Shown piece by piece: positions 50,640 through 62,012 of a DNA stretch of 64,000 bases (positions within the stretch are counted from its first letter, which is position 1; each line of letters opens with the position of its first letter). The notes beneath the pieces are model-generated. The model was not told the origin of the DNA and made no database searches. It saw only the letters and a program-made list of their open reading frames with translations. The position numbers and the translations under genes were made by a program. This DNA is from Malachius bipustulatus (Eukaryota; Arthropoda; Insecta; Coleoptera; Melyridae). The stretch is taken from the NCBI GenBank assembly GCA_910589415.1, contig OU342636.1:44903735-44967734 (forward strand). Reading direction: 5' to 3'.

Positions 50640-51345
50640 CAAATTTTGAATTTAATAATTTATGTTCTATTGACGTAACATTTTTTATACAGGGTGGTGT
50701 TCCTTGGCTCAGTAATGACGTCAATGCATTTTTTTAAATAAGTGTACATTACTACATTTTCAGATTTTCTGAGAAAATCCAGTAAAAGCGTTTTTTATGC
50801 AGTTTCAGTTTGAATTGAGTAGGCTATGAGTTATAAACAAGTAAAAATCACAATTTTTAATTTTGAAAACGGTGTACATGGAAAACGATCCCAAATATCA
50901 AAAAATGGCTTACATATCCCTATCATAACTCTTCACATGGTATCTTACTATGTGGATAAAATTTTAATACAGGGTAATGGAAATAATCAGAATTTTAATC
51001 GCCCTGTATAAAAATTTCAAGTACACTGTATAAAGTAACACACGAAAAGTTAAGATAGGGACATTTATGTTAGCCGTTTTTCGATATTTCGAGCCGTTTT
51101 CAATGTGAGCTGCTTTGAAAATGGAAAATTGCGATTTTCATTTGTTTATAACTCAACCTACTCGATTTAAACTCTGTAATTGTAAAAACCATTCTTACTG
51201 GATTTTCTCAGACAATCTGAAAATGTAATAATATACAGGGTGTCCTATTAAAAAAAAAAAATGCAAGACGTCATGACTGAACCAAGGAACACCCTGTATA
51301 AGCAATGTTACGTCAATAGAACATAAATTAAAACAAAATTGGATT
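50640..51345. mobile_element. ~700-bp foldback element
   Basis: A long imperfect palindrome is centred near 50992. The outer arms carry atgttctattgacgtaacat and its complement. Next inside is tacagggtg(g)tgttccttgg with ccaaggaacaccctgta, then cagattttctgagaaaatcc with its counterpart, then gagttataaacaagt. The inner blocks resemble the 7008-7903 element, so they are one family. No coding. Confidence 0.8.
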
Positions 51346-54007
51346 TTTTTTTATTATTATACAAATATTAACTGAGAAAATGAATTTATCCGTTACTTTT
51401 GAGAAGCGCTGTACCTATAATTAATATTAGTTTATCTCTAAAAATATAGGTATAGGATGCTCTTTTTAATTTTTTTTTCTTCATAATTATAGCTTTTTAG
51501 ATTTTTTTTTAGTGGACCTTTAAGTGGAAAACTTTTTTTTAAAAAAAGGTATCAAAACATTTAGAAACATTTATATTTACTTATTGGCTCTTCCCGCAAC
51601 ATTGAGCCGCCTTGATCGTTATGTTCATGTATTATAAAGCAAGGCGGCGCCCCCACTGGCGACATGTAACGCAAATACAGATGACAGTCCGCGTTCCTTA
51701 TCGCCCTTATCATCAATTATTACCGCTAACCGGCTTTAGAGGGTGCAGCCTTCTTTATTTCCTGTCATGATTCTGAGAGGCGCTCCGGGAATTGGTCGCT
51801 CTTGATTATTCAACCAACCGACCAACTTGACACGACTGCTTATACTTAGTACACAACCTCCCTTGCTAATCTGATCATTTTTGTTGAAGTCTTGACTCTT
51901 TGCTTTCATAAAGAACGGCAAAACAGCTCAAAACTAACACTGATAATAATGGGGATTTATTTAATTTGGTCAGGATCGCCATAAGGTGATAGTTGAATGT
52001 CTTGTAGGAATTGGTTGATTGACTCGGGGTATACTGAACTGATAACCTTATACTTAAGTGGCCAATTACATATCCCTTGGCGGGGGAAAGAAAAATGACT
52101 TATTCGCATAGTCGACCAAGGATTTTTCTTTAACAATTATGTAAAGTCGTAATAATAATTAAAAAATATTTTTTTCAAATTAAAACGAACACACGGTATA
52201 TTATTATTATTTATGATCGTGCATTTAAGACGGACGGACAGCGGAGGTAATTATGGGGCAGTTGGGCGCAATCATAATAATCCCCCGGCCCCCGGCGTGC
52301 GCGTAACCGGAGGAGAACCGACAGGGACAGGGGAAACCCGAAAGGTAAGCAAGCGGCACGTGAACGCAGGTAACTTCCTTCCGTTCCCAAAGGACCGGGC
52401 CTCGATTGGATGGACATCGGTCGACTTGTCTTCTCTTATACCCTAATCAACCTTTACGTAATTGGATAGCGCACGACACGACATACGTGCACAAGTAATG
52501 CCGATTTATAAATAAGTTACGAGTTACGACGATGGAGAGGAAAAAGTTCCGCTAAATCAATGCACCGCCGGCGAGTCCGGCAGGTAAACAGTTTCCGGCG
52601 ATTTATCAAAATAATTCCCAGACTGGGAGATAAAAAAAAACGAAACTTGGACAAGGGATTGGCGCTTTAATTTGGAAAATTTGTCGGACAATCTGGAAAT
52701 GTAATAATACACAGGGGGTCCCATTTGAAACTGTCTGCAAAAGTTTCAGTATTTTAATTGGTAGATAAATTGACGAGATTTATTCAACGTCTCTGGTTCG
52801 TTTTCTTGATGTTTAGAAAAAATAAATAAAAAAAATAGCCTCGCCGAATTAAGTTGAAGCAGAATCGGATGAACGTTTGAAGATTTGCATTCGTTGCGAG
52901 TTTTTGTATCAATCCGGCCCGCCCGAGTCGCTGAAAAATCATTTTAATAACCGACCGTTCCCAATAATGCGGAGAGCGGCGTATAATGAAGTTCAATTTA
53001 TTTGTGGAAACCCAATTACAATCCCGAGACAAAGAATACCTAACGCAGAGATAAGAGTTAACGGTTCCTTTAATACAATAAGCGAGTTTATTATTCATTT
53101 GCTTTGGCGGGTCACGTTTATTAACCTTTTAACTTTTTCTCCTGCAGCTTCGTTAGGCCGTTGCAAAGTTTTCTCATTAGAAATGATCCGTTTTACCGAT
53201 TCGTCATACTCCACTCTCTCTAATAAAATTCCCAATTTCTTTCCCCGATGGCGGCGGCGGCGGGGAGCTCGCACATTTTAGCGCCTTCCAACTTCTTAGG
53301 TATACAATGAAAGTTCCTTTTTCAATTACTCGAACAACTTTATTACTTACTGCAAGTTATAACCTTTTTTTTTTTCTTATTATTATTTTTATTGCCTGGA
53401 AATTAGAAAAGCAACTGCAGAAAATTAATTGCATGGAAATGGCTTGTACCTATAATGTTTTAATGTTCTTGTCATTTATAATAATAATAATAATAATAAT
53501 AATTATTATTATTAATGTATCTTATAATATGTATATGTATATGTGTATGTAACATGACACGAGATCTTTTGAATAGTTGTCTGTTTTGGCAAGTAGTATA
53601 AGTTACGAAGAAAGTTGGCGCTCTTTGAAAGCGACTCCGCGCGTGGAAAGGCAACGAGTAAACGTTGCTGGAAGTTTCCCTGACGTACTGAAGTTGAATG
53701 TAACTCCTTAACAATCCAAAATAGCTCTCGAGTTTATAATTTAAGTTATTAAATGTTTGCAGAGCGTTACCTAATGCATTAACAGCTTTCGCCATTTCTG
53801 CTACGTGCAATAATGAGCGAACTTTGAAATAGTTACGTTTACGAGTCATCCCATACTTATATACAGAGTGCCAAAAACGACCGTTTAATTAGTTTTTTTT
53901 TTTCTGACACTATTAATGAAATCAAGAAGTGAACCATCACCGATAAGGTGAAATAAGCCAAACTATAGTTCATTCATTTACAGTTACAAAAAAATTACCC
54001 ATTACGT
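51346..54007. other. Non-coding stretch with GC-richer islands
   Basis: Islands at 51600-51740, 52210-52460 and 52870-53280 stand out from the AT-rich background and have the look of regulatory or conserved non-coding DNA, which I cannot test here. An (AAT)n(ATT)n microsatellite sits at 53478-53513. No gene is recognised. Confidence 0.4.
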
Positions 54008-54631
54008 TGTAACGGGATTTTCGGTATGGTAGAGATGATTCCCCAGGGATGGATAATTGCCCCCTTTTACCCGTGACAAGTCAATTAGAATAATAAAAAT
54101 CTTTATTTCCAATTACGTATTTACACATATCTGTACCTATTAAATTAATATTGTTGAATCCTGAACAATGTGGGTCGGCTTTGCGATCCGACGTCTGGTT
54201 TACCTGGCCCTCAATACAGGCCAGGCGTCGTCTGAAAGGATCCGCCGGGATTTCACTACAGCCCCGGTTGATTCCCTGTTATGACCGGCAGTCGATAGGA
54301 GCTCAGTTCACCCTCATCGATCTCCCGACGTCCAGTTACAGCTAGTATCGACTCATTTCATCGTCCTGCTGTAGCCGGCGGAGTACTGGACGGAGTGCAC
54401 TCAATACATGCCTCCTAAAGACCTCCTAGCTCAGTTCACAGGGAGGGAGAGTGGTTCTCGAGTCAGTTCCTCGGATCCATCTGACCTGCATCTCCGTTGG
54501 GTCTGCTTATATAGCAGGTGCCGGCGAGATAACCTGCTAATCACCGCTGTAAAAACTGTATCCTTCTGATAAACCCCTCGATTAATTAAAATAAATAATA
54601 ATTAACTACGAATGCCTCGGAATTCGTTACA
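54008..54631 (-). mobile_element. Solo LTR (624 bp) of an unidentified LTR retrotransposon
   Basis: The sequence begins tgtaacgg and ends ccgttaca-like (cgttaca), so TG...CA, and is flanked by the perfect 4-bp duplication acgt (54004-54007 and 54632-54635). On the minus strand a TATA box (ctatataag, about 54506-54516) and a later poly(A) signal (aataaa, about 54101-54106) lie in the order expected for U3-R-U5. No internal retroviral-type sequence is present. It is unrelated by eye to the gypsy LTRs at 33 kb. Confidence 0.78.
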
Positions 54632-54795
54632 ACGTAAACTCATCGTTATAAATCGTTAATTGTAAGCACCCCCATGTGCCTGTTTGTTATTTGTTTTTGC
54701 ATTTAAAACAATAATTGAATTAAATAATGATTAAGATGTTAGATTATAAGAAGACTGTGAAGACTAGAGACACATCAAGTTTAACCATAGTTTCT

Positions 54796-55257
54796 CTACC
54801 AGTTAATGCGGGTGTATGATATGACAATGACAGAACTGACTATAGGTTTCGATTTTAACATGCGCAGTTGGCATATAGCCTGGTTCTCTTCAGTTCTTAT
54901 AAAAATGGTTGTAATGTTGTTAATAAAACCAAGTAAACCATAAACTATGTTCCGTTGACCAGTTCCTACAACATCAATACCCTTATGCAGATAAAAAATT
55001 AGGACAAGACCATGCAGCAGTGCAGTATTAGAGGACAAGTATGCCGATCCTGACCAATCAGAGAAACCCGATATAATAACCAGTTTATCGCAAAGAGACG
55101 GCATAAGGAAATTAAATCGTAATATGGTAGCCGGGAACCGGGAATTAATAAATAACCCCCACAAAAAAGTGGCAGCAACTATCTTCACCGTTTCATAAAT
55201 AGCGCGCGGCATCGCGGCAACGTTAATTCGACACAAAGCTAGCATTGAAAATTCCAA
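54796..55257 (-). CDS. Unclassified hydrophobic open reading frame (153 aa)
   Basis: The frame starts MEFSMLALCRINVAAM and ends SYTRINW. It contains several hydrophobic stretches that could be membrane segments (IVAATFLWGLFI, ALLHGLVLIFYL, IVYGLLGFINNITTIFI). It is long for this AT-rich DNA. I do not recognise a family, and no splice partners are evident. It may be an exon or relic of a membrane protein gene, or chance. Confidence 0.2.
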   Translation of the reverse strand: MEFSMLALCRINVAAMPRAIYETVKIVAATFLWGLFINSRFPATILRFNFLMPSLCDKLVIISGFSDWSGSAYLSSNTALLHGLVLIFYLHKGIDVVGTGQRNIVYGLLGFINNITTIFIRTEENQAICQLRMLKSKPIVSSVIVISYTRINW

Positions 55258-56762
55258 GAAAAACTAAAAGACGAATTTAATATCTGGAGCAATTCCATTT
55301 GCCGGCGACGGCAACGGCAGTTTTTGCCTCTAAATCCGGTTTTATTCCTTCATATTTCATTGTAATTACCGAAGACTGCCATGTAACATAGTTAGCAGTG
55401 TAGTGGAGTTCATATTTTTCCTCTCTGAATTAAATATTCGCTCAGATTTGTTGAGGTAATTTCCGTAATAATCTGGAAACTTTGGCTCCCAGAAATTGTC
55501 TCGTCTACTATCTGTAATAATTTAGATTCAGAAAGAACTACTTCTGTAACTTGTATTGGTATCGGTAGGTATCCGTTTCCGGTAATAATAATAATAATAA
55601 TAATGAAATCCGATGAAATTCGAATGCGCGATTGCGATTCGACATTAGACGACAGTTCCAGTTCGATATGATGGCATTTGGAAAGTTCAGACTTTATCAG
55701 GTATGCGGTTTCATATCGTTTCAGTTTATTCGGATAACTTTACAGTGTCTGAAAACTTCCCGATGAACGTGAGACGAATTCTGAAATCCATTCGATATGA
55801 AAATGGCTTTCTAGCTCCACGTTTGTTTCAAGAAGTGGACTGTATTTTTTACCCGAGTAACTAGGTACCTACTGCATTATATTATTGGAATTGGTTACTA
55901 CAACAACAGTGTCGGTGTGGAAGAGTATTATTACAATAACATCCCACATAAAACTGCTCTTTCATTACTTAAACCAAGTCTCTAATAATATACTTATAGC
56001 TACTTAACTTTACTCTTCAAAACTTTACTTTTATTAGCTTTCCAAAATGGGAGTTCAACTTTCTTACTGAGAGACTGCCGCTCCCGCAAGTTTTCTCCTT
56101 ACTCCACTTTTATTACTTAATGCATTATAAATCTAAATTTTCATCTGCAAGGATATAATACCAGAACACCTTAAACGAGTATTTATTGATTTTTATATTG
56201 ACAGGCGACGAGTAGAATCAGTTCTGACCGAGACGTTCCGGCAGATTTGGATACATACTGCAGATACAGATGACGACAGTCCTTCTCCATCTTATGGAGA
56301 CCGCGGGGCCAATGATTTATATTCCGGGACTCATTTAATGGAATTTGATTGCTAATTCGTAGTGCCAGTGCCAGTGCCAACGCGAGCGCCAGCGATGCTC
56401 CGACTTCCTTCTCATAAATTCTCTAAACAGCCGAGACTAATGGCGGTTTTTCTTGCTTGTCTAGTTCTTGCGGGATTAATTCGAACTGACATCACTGAGA
56501 AACGGAGTAAATCTTATTAAGTCGCTGCTGTGTATCTTGCCTATCTCTATCTTTCGGTCAAAAAGACATTATCTAGGTATTAGATGTCATTAACCCCACC
56601 CAAATATCATTTTATAGCAAATACATAATATGCATCATTGTTGTATTACTATCAGAAGTTTACTGATGCATACGCCTCGCCGTCGCTTATACCTATTATG
56701 TACCTAGTACAATATGTACGACATACTCTCCTTAACTGAATCATTTTCCCAGCCCCAAACAG
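55258..56762. other. Non-coding stretch
   Basis: An (AAT)n microsatellite lies at about 55586-55603. No gene is recognised. Confidence 0.45.
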
Positions 56763-57480
56763 GATAATGGAACATGTTAGAATGTTCCAATTTTACATTC
56801 TACAAACTTTCACTTGATTTATACTTTCCTGAACTGGAGCGCATTCTCACCAAAACTGGACGATGAAAAGAAACATTCTTAAACATTTCAGAACATTCCG
56901 GAACTTTCTAGAACACTTTCGAACATTCTAGAACAAACTTAAACTTTACAGAATGTTCACTCTGGAACATTCCAACTATTTCGAACATTCTTGAACATTC
57001 TGATTATGAAACATTCTACAAACGTTACAGAACATTCTTGTATACATTGCTGAGTTCAGAATATTCTAGAACATTCTGGATCATTTTAGAGCTGTCTATA
57101 ACAATGTGTAAATCTCTAGAAACTTCTCCAATCGAAAATTCAAGAACATTCTTAAAGGTTTTGCAACATTCTTGAACTATTTTTCACATTCAACGATAAT
57201 TTATAAAATCCTAGAAGTTTCTAGAACATTTTTTAACATTCTATAGGACAAATTGAAACTATAAAATATTTCAAAACATTCTGCAACATTCTAGAACGTT
57301 TTAGCTATCCTCGAACATTGTCATTCTGGAACATTCGAGATTATTCCAGAACTTAACTAGAACATTTTCTCACATTCTGGATCATTCTGGAACACCTTGA
57401 ATCATTCAAGAACATTCCAGAACATAATTACTTCCCGATTTTTCCAGATCATTCTTGATTTGAACATTCTGTAACTTACT
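56763..57480. repeat. Degenerate array of GAAcaTTCtaGAA units (HSE-like)
   Basis: About 700 bp consist largely of variants of gaacattctagaacattc. Several stretches keep exact 2-base spacing between alternating GAA and TTC: five consecutive units at 56891-56913, four at 56983-57000, four at 57059-57076, three at 56921-56933, and four near 57405-57421. This is the heat-shock-element rule (nGAAn pentamers in alternating orientation). Confidence 0.8.
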
Positions 57481-59261
57481 TAGGTATTATTTACGAGTTG
57501 ATAAGGCGTCCAGAGTAAAAAATCGAGCAGGATAAATATGACTTGAAAGTCGAAAATTAGCCAAAATTTTAGGTACTTTCGACTAAAATACGACAGAATT
57601 TCTTAACCATCAAAGAAAGGATACATTTTGCTCCTTGGGAATGTCGATAGAGGACGGCGAAGGGGAAACAGCCGAGAACGTCGAACGAAATAATTAGTTG
57701 TAGAATTGAAACTATGAGTAAATAATAATTGTCTTCCTTGGTTTATTGAATTAAATAAACCTTTTATCTCCAATTGATTTTAATGTGATCCTTCGTACAG
57801 AAGTATAACAAAGTCATGGAAAGTCTAAATGAGTTAAATAAAATACAAGTCATTTCGACTAAAATAGAGAAGAATAATTACTCAATCTTTATAGAAACGA
57901 CTAATTATGGTCCTTATAGGAAGCTCGATTAAGAGATTATTGCAGGCTGTTTTGAATTCATTCCCAGAGAGAGAGAGACAAAACACATTTAAATAATTTC
58001 TGCCGCATTGTTTATTTGCACAGGGACGTTTTTAACTAAACATGAGCGAAAACCTCGACGCCCGGACCGCGGACTGAAATATTTACGGGGGAGCATATCC
58101 GCAGGGATGGGAAACGGGGTCCGAGTCGAAGGATGCATCTGATCGGCACTGACGTGTAGTGACATTTAAAAATACTCTAACGGCCGCTTGGAATTCAATC
58201 GAGGTGCAAAATGCTGAATTAATAAACATGAAGAGTGTCTCCAGAGCTTCACTGACATTTTATTTTAAAGTTTCGCTTGACATGTCGTGTCGTACGCTCG
58301 TACGACTATTGCCTGATTGACATTTCAACAGTGCTGCCACGCTTTCATGCATCAATAATATTTACATAACTAACTAACTAACTAAACTGAACTACCCACT
58401 ATAATACGCACAGGGTGGAAAATCAGAGTCTTCTTCACCCTTCTTCACTCACACAATACGTACTCGTACTTTCGGGCGAGGGTAGTTCCTGTTCCGGTTT
58501 CTGTTTGTCGCGCAAATAAGCTCGTGCCAAAGTTGTAAACGTGGCCAATATTAGGAACACGGTTTTCGGGGGATCGTAAGCTTCCGACACCCGTCATCAT
58601 CCTTTATTCCTGGTTCGCCCTTCCGGGCCAGACTTCACTTCGGGATAGTCGACGAGACGAGGGCGGCGGCCCGCTTGTTAGGAGAGTCAGGAGGCCCGGC
58701 GGTGGGATCGCATTATTGCGCGGGACCCTCTCCCGTTAGCAAACAGCCTCCTTGTGCCTATCACTCCGTTTCCCGGATTAAACCGTTACAGGATACGGGC
58801 GGCACCTTACAGCCGCCGCAGACGGCCCTTCGCAGTCCGGAGGCCCTTGCAGCACATCGTTGAGGCACGGAAAAGAGAGTTCTTTTATCTTATTCCTCCT
58901 TATCCTCTGCCCTGTAAATTGAAGGTTAAGAACCAACCCTAATAAATTTGATCGAGTTTATTATGTGAAACTGACGTTAATTAGGGAATTGGTTTTCGTT
59001 ATATGGAATAATTAATTTTTTCTACTCTTATTAATGAATGATATTCCAATAATTATTAGAGCTTTTTTACATAGCTGCTAGCAATTCATAATACCCGCTA
59101 GTGGACCAATCAGAAGCTGTAAATTTGATAAAAAGAGCAAAGCTGTGAAAACTATAAATGGCATTTCTCAAAATCCACGCGTGCGCACTCTGTTTTCGGT
59201 ACTAGAAATTGTTCCAAGCAGTAAAATAAAAAAAAATTTGATTAAAATTTATTATTTTTTT
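57481..59261. other. Non-coding stretch with a GC-rich island
   Basis: About 58590-58870 is clearly GC-rich (gcggcggcccgc, gccgccgcagacggccc) in an AT-rich setting. Open frames of 62 residues there show no known domain. The rest is AT-rich. Confidence 0.4.
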
Positions 59262-59955
59262 GTAAAGGGTCATGTTTTCTAATTCAATGTCAATATTTGA
59301 GAGGGTGATTTTTGGGTCCATTTTAAGAAGAAAACTTCATAAGAACGTATGCCCTAAAAGTCATAATTTTTGAGATACAGGGTGGTAAAGTTTCATTAAA
59401 ATAAATCATTTTTTCGTAATATCTGCAATATCGCTCTGGATAAGTGACTTGCGTGGCCTAGTGGGTCTCCGCTGGCTCACGAAGCCATAGATCGCGGGTT
59501 CGAAACTCACCTCGGCCCGCTTTACTTTTCAGATTCATTTTCGAATGTCTGTGAAAAGTAAAACAAGCGATCGAACGTTTAAAAGGCAAATATAATTTAA
59601 AGTGTGTGTGGCTAAAGAGTTCGTGCTCAAAGCCAATTTACCAGAGTGGAGCGACTATGTCTTACCTACTCCCTCTTTAGAAGACCGATGCTCCCTCTTT
59701 AAAAAAAAAAAAAAAACCGCTCTGGATATTTTAATGAAATTTCGTATACAGGTATTACGCATCAACATCAAGATTTCATGTATCACATTTCGTTTTATGA
59801 AAAAATTATTTATTTTTAAAAACTATTTACCACCCTGTATCTCAAAAGTTAAGACTCTTAGGCCATTCGTTCTTATGAAGTTTTCTTCTTAAAATGGACC
59901 CAAAAATCACCCCCTCAAATATTGATATTCAATTACAAAACACCCTGTATAAAAG
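59262..59955. mobile_element. Foldback element with a SINE in its centre
   Basis: The left arm about 59273-59425 (ttttgggtccattttaagaa, then aaaacttcat) pairs with the right arm 59729-59950 (atgaagttttcttcttaaaa, then tggacccaaaaat). Both arms carry a tacagggtggtaaa / taccaccctgta word. The outer end is caccctgtataaaag. Confidence 0.75.
59443..59716 (+). mobile_element. tRNA-derived SINE with 11-bp target duplication
   Basis: A tRNA-like head (about 59451-59520) has an A-box-like tggcctagtgg and the B-box ggttcgaaactc. A tRNA-unrelated body follows, and then a tail of 16 A's at 59701-59716. The insert is flanked by the direct repeat cgctctggata (59432-59442 and 59718-59728). The anticodon region no longer forms a good tRNA, as expected for a SINE. 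Confidence 0.85.
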
Positions 59956-61084
59956 AGTAGAAAATGCATAGTACATAAATTACATTCACGATTACGGCCA
60001 TTATTGACTTCTCGGGTTTATTGTTATAAAAATAAGTAAAATTTACCGTTTTAGTTACTTACTAGAAGAATAAAAATTGCATCATCACCGTCGCCTCGAG
60101 TGTGTAAGTGAGACTCAACATTATTTCCTTGTCGCGTACCAAGGGGACAGGACCAGAGCGTTAAATCTCCCAGGAGAAGAGCGACTTTAACGACGAACAT
60201 ATATACATATACAGGGATGCCACTTTCTCCCCCAGTCTTCCGCCATGTTTATATAATAATTGTTGTCAAACGGAATTACTAATGATCGGCCGTATGTTGT
60301 TTTTAAAATACATACTTAATTAGGATTCACTCGCGGAGGGTCTAAATGTTATGTTTGTTTAATTGACGATCAAACGAGTGATTCTGATTGAATACAAATA
60401 GCTTTACCGAATTTTGATACGTTCTCTTTTTTGCAGAGGGTTTAATTCAATACAAATATTTAATTTGTCGGGAATATCCCGCTATTTGTAGATCTGTCAT
60501 CACGTCACCATGCACCATAACAACCACGCCCACCATCACCATAACCATTTCGAATCACCGTCAATAATAGATAGAATAGCCAAAATAAATAGAACACAAG
60601 GTGTTATTGTTTACCTAAAAGGGTTACTATACTTAAAATGAAATAAATAGGTAAAAGAAATTATTCAAAAGTTTTGTTATTAATTGTCAAGGTTCGTTGA
60701 AAGGGTTTGAGATTAAAATTTGTAAAATGAGTGTAAATGTACCTTATTTGCCTTTAAATAGCTCGGGACATTGTAAGAAGAAAGTATTGTGCTATGTAGC
60801 ATGATGTAGACAATGAAATCCTCTCTAATTATTATTATTATTATAATCCCGAACCCTTATCGTAAGGTGCAAGTACAATTGGTCACGCTATTCTAGTAAG
60901 GGTGAAATCCAATTTGAAAGGACGACAATTTCGGACCATTAAACACATCACAAGAGTTACGACTGGAGTTGGAACTAGAATAATCGGAACCTGTAACTAT
61001 GTACCCGGTAGGTTAGGTACTACGATATACATACTGAAAATTATACCATATTTTATCCTTATATAAAATCGAGATGTCACGTAC
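59956..61084. other. Non-coding stretch
   Basis: AT-rich DNA without a recognised gene. Confidence 0.5.
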
Positions 61085-62012
61085 AAGGTTGAAGCCTCGA
61101 AATGCGCGCGTCGCGCACCGCTGCCGATGTTGAAGTGTAGAGATCTGTACAGTGACTAAACAATACAATGGTGATACCCACGCGAAGAAACATTGCGGTA
61201 GATGGCGCGTAAACTGTGTAGATCCCAGAGATGTGAAGGTTGAGGCCTCTAAACAATACAATGATGACACCTACGCGAGAAATATTTCGGTAAATGGCGC
61301 GTAAGCTGTGTAGATCCCAGAGATGTGAAGGTTGAGGCCTCTAAACAATACAATGGTGACACCTACGCGAGAAATCTTTCGGTAGATGGCGCGTAAACTG
61401 TGTAGATCCCAGAGAAGTTAAGGTTGAGGACGCAACAATACAATGGGGACACCTGCGCGAGAAATATTTCGGTAGATGGCGCGTAAACTGTGTAAATCCC
61501 AGAGATGTGAAGGTTGAGGCCCCTCTAAACAATACAATGGTGACATCTACGCGGGATATCTTTCGGTAGATGGCGCGTAAACTGTGTAGATCCCAGAGAA
61601 GTGAAGGTTGAGGACGCAACAATACAATGGTGACACCTACGCGAGAAATCTTTCGGTAGATGGCGCGTAAACTGTGTAGATCCCAGAGATGTGAAGGTTG
61701 TGGCCTCTAAATACGCCTCTACGCGAGAAATATTTCGGTAGATGGCGCGTAAACTGTGTAGATGCCAGAGAAGTGAAGGTTGAGGACGCAACAATACAAT
61801 GGTGACACCTGCGCGAGAAATATTTCGGTAGATGGCGTGTAAACTGTGTAAATCCCAGAGATGTGAAGGTTGAGGCCTCTAAACAATACAATGGTGATAC
61901 AATAATCTACGAGGGATATCTTTCGGTAGATGGCGCGTAAACTAGCTGTGTAGATCCCAGAGAGGTAAAGGTTGAGGCCTCGAAATACGAATGTCGCGCA
62001 CCGCTGCCAATC
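61085..62012. repeat. ~91-bp tandem repeat array, about nine units
   Basis: Each unit has cggtagatggcgcgtaaact, then gtgtagatcccagaga, then gaaggttgagg and acaatacaatggtgaca. The word atggcg(c/t)gt recurs near 61202, 61294, 61386, 61476, 61570, 61660, 61742, 61832 and 61930, so the spacing is mostly 90-94 bp (range 82-98). Two monomer types (gaggcctctaaacaata and gaggacgcaacaata) alternate from about 61330 on. Both outer edges carry a related phrase with gtcgcgcaccgctgcc. The overlapping minus-strand frames are by-products of the repeat. Confidence 0.92.

Noticed and set aside
59451..59520. Stand-alone tRNA gene
   Set aside because: Acceptor stem pairs poorly, and the sequence continues into a poly(A)-tailed body flanked by a direct repeat, so it is a SINE head.
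61013..61891. Overlapping minus-strand frames with repeated FTSLGSTQFTRHLPK
   Set aside because: They are translations of the ~91-bp tandem repeat, not a repeat protein gene.
61085..62012. CRISPR-like array
   Set aside because: Whole units repeat without unique spacers and the genome is eukaryotic; it is a tandem satellite.
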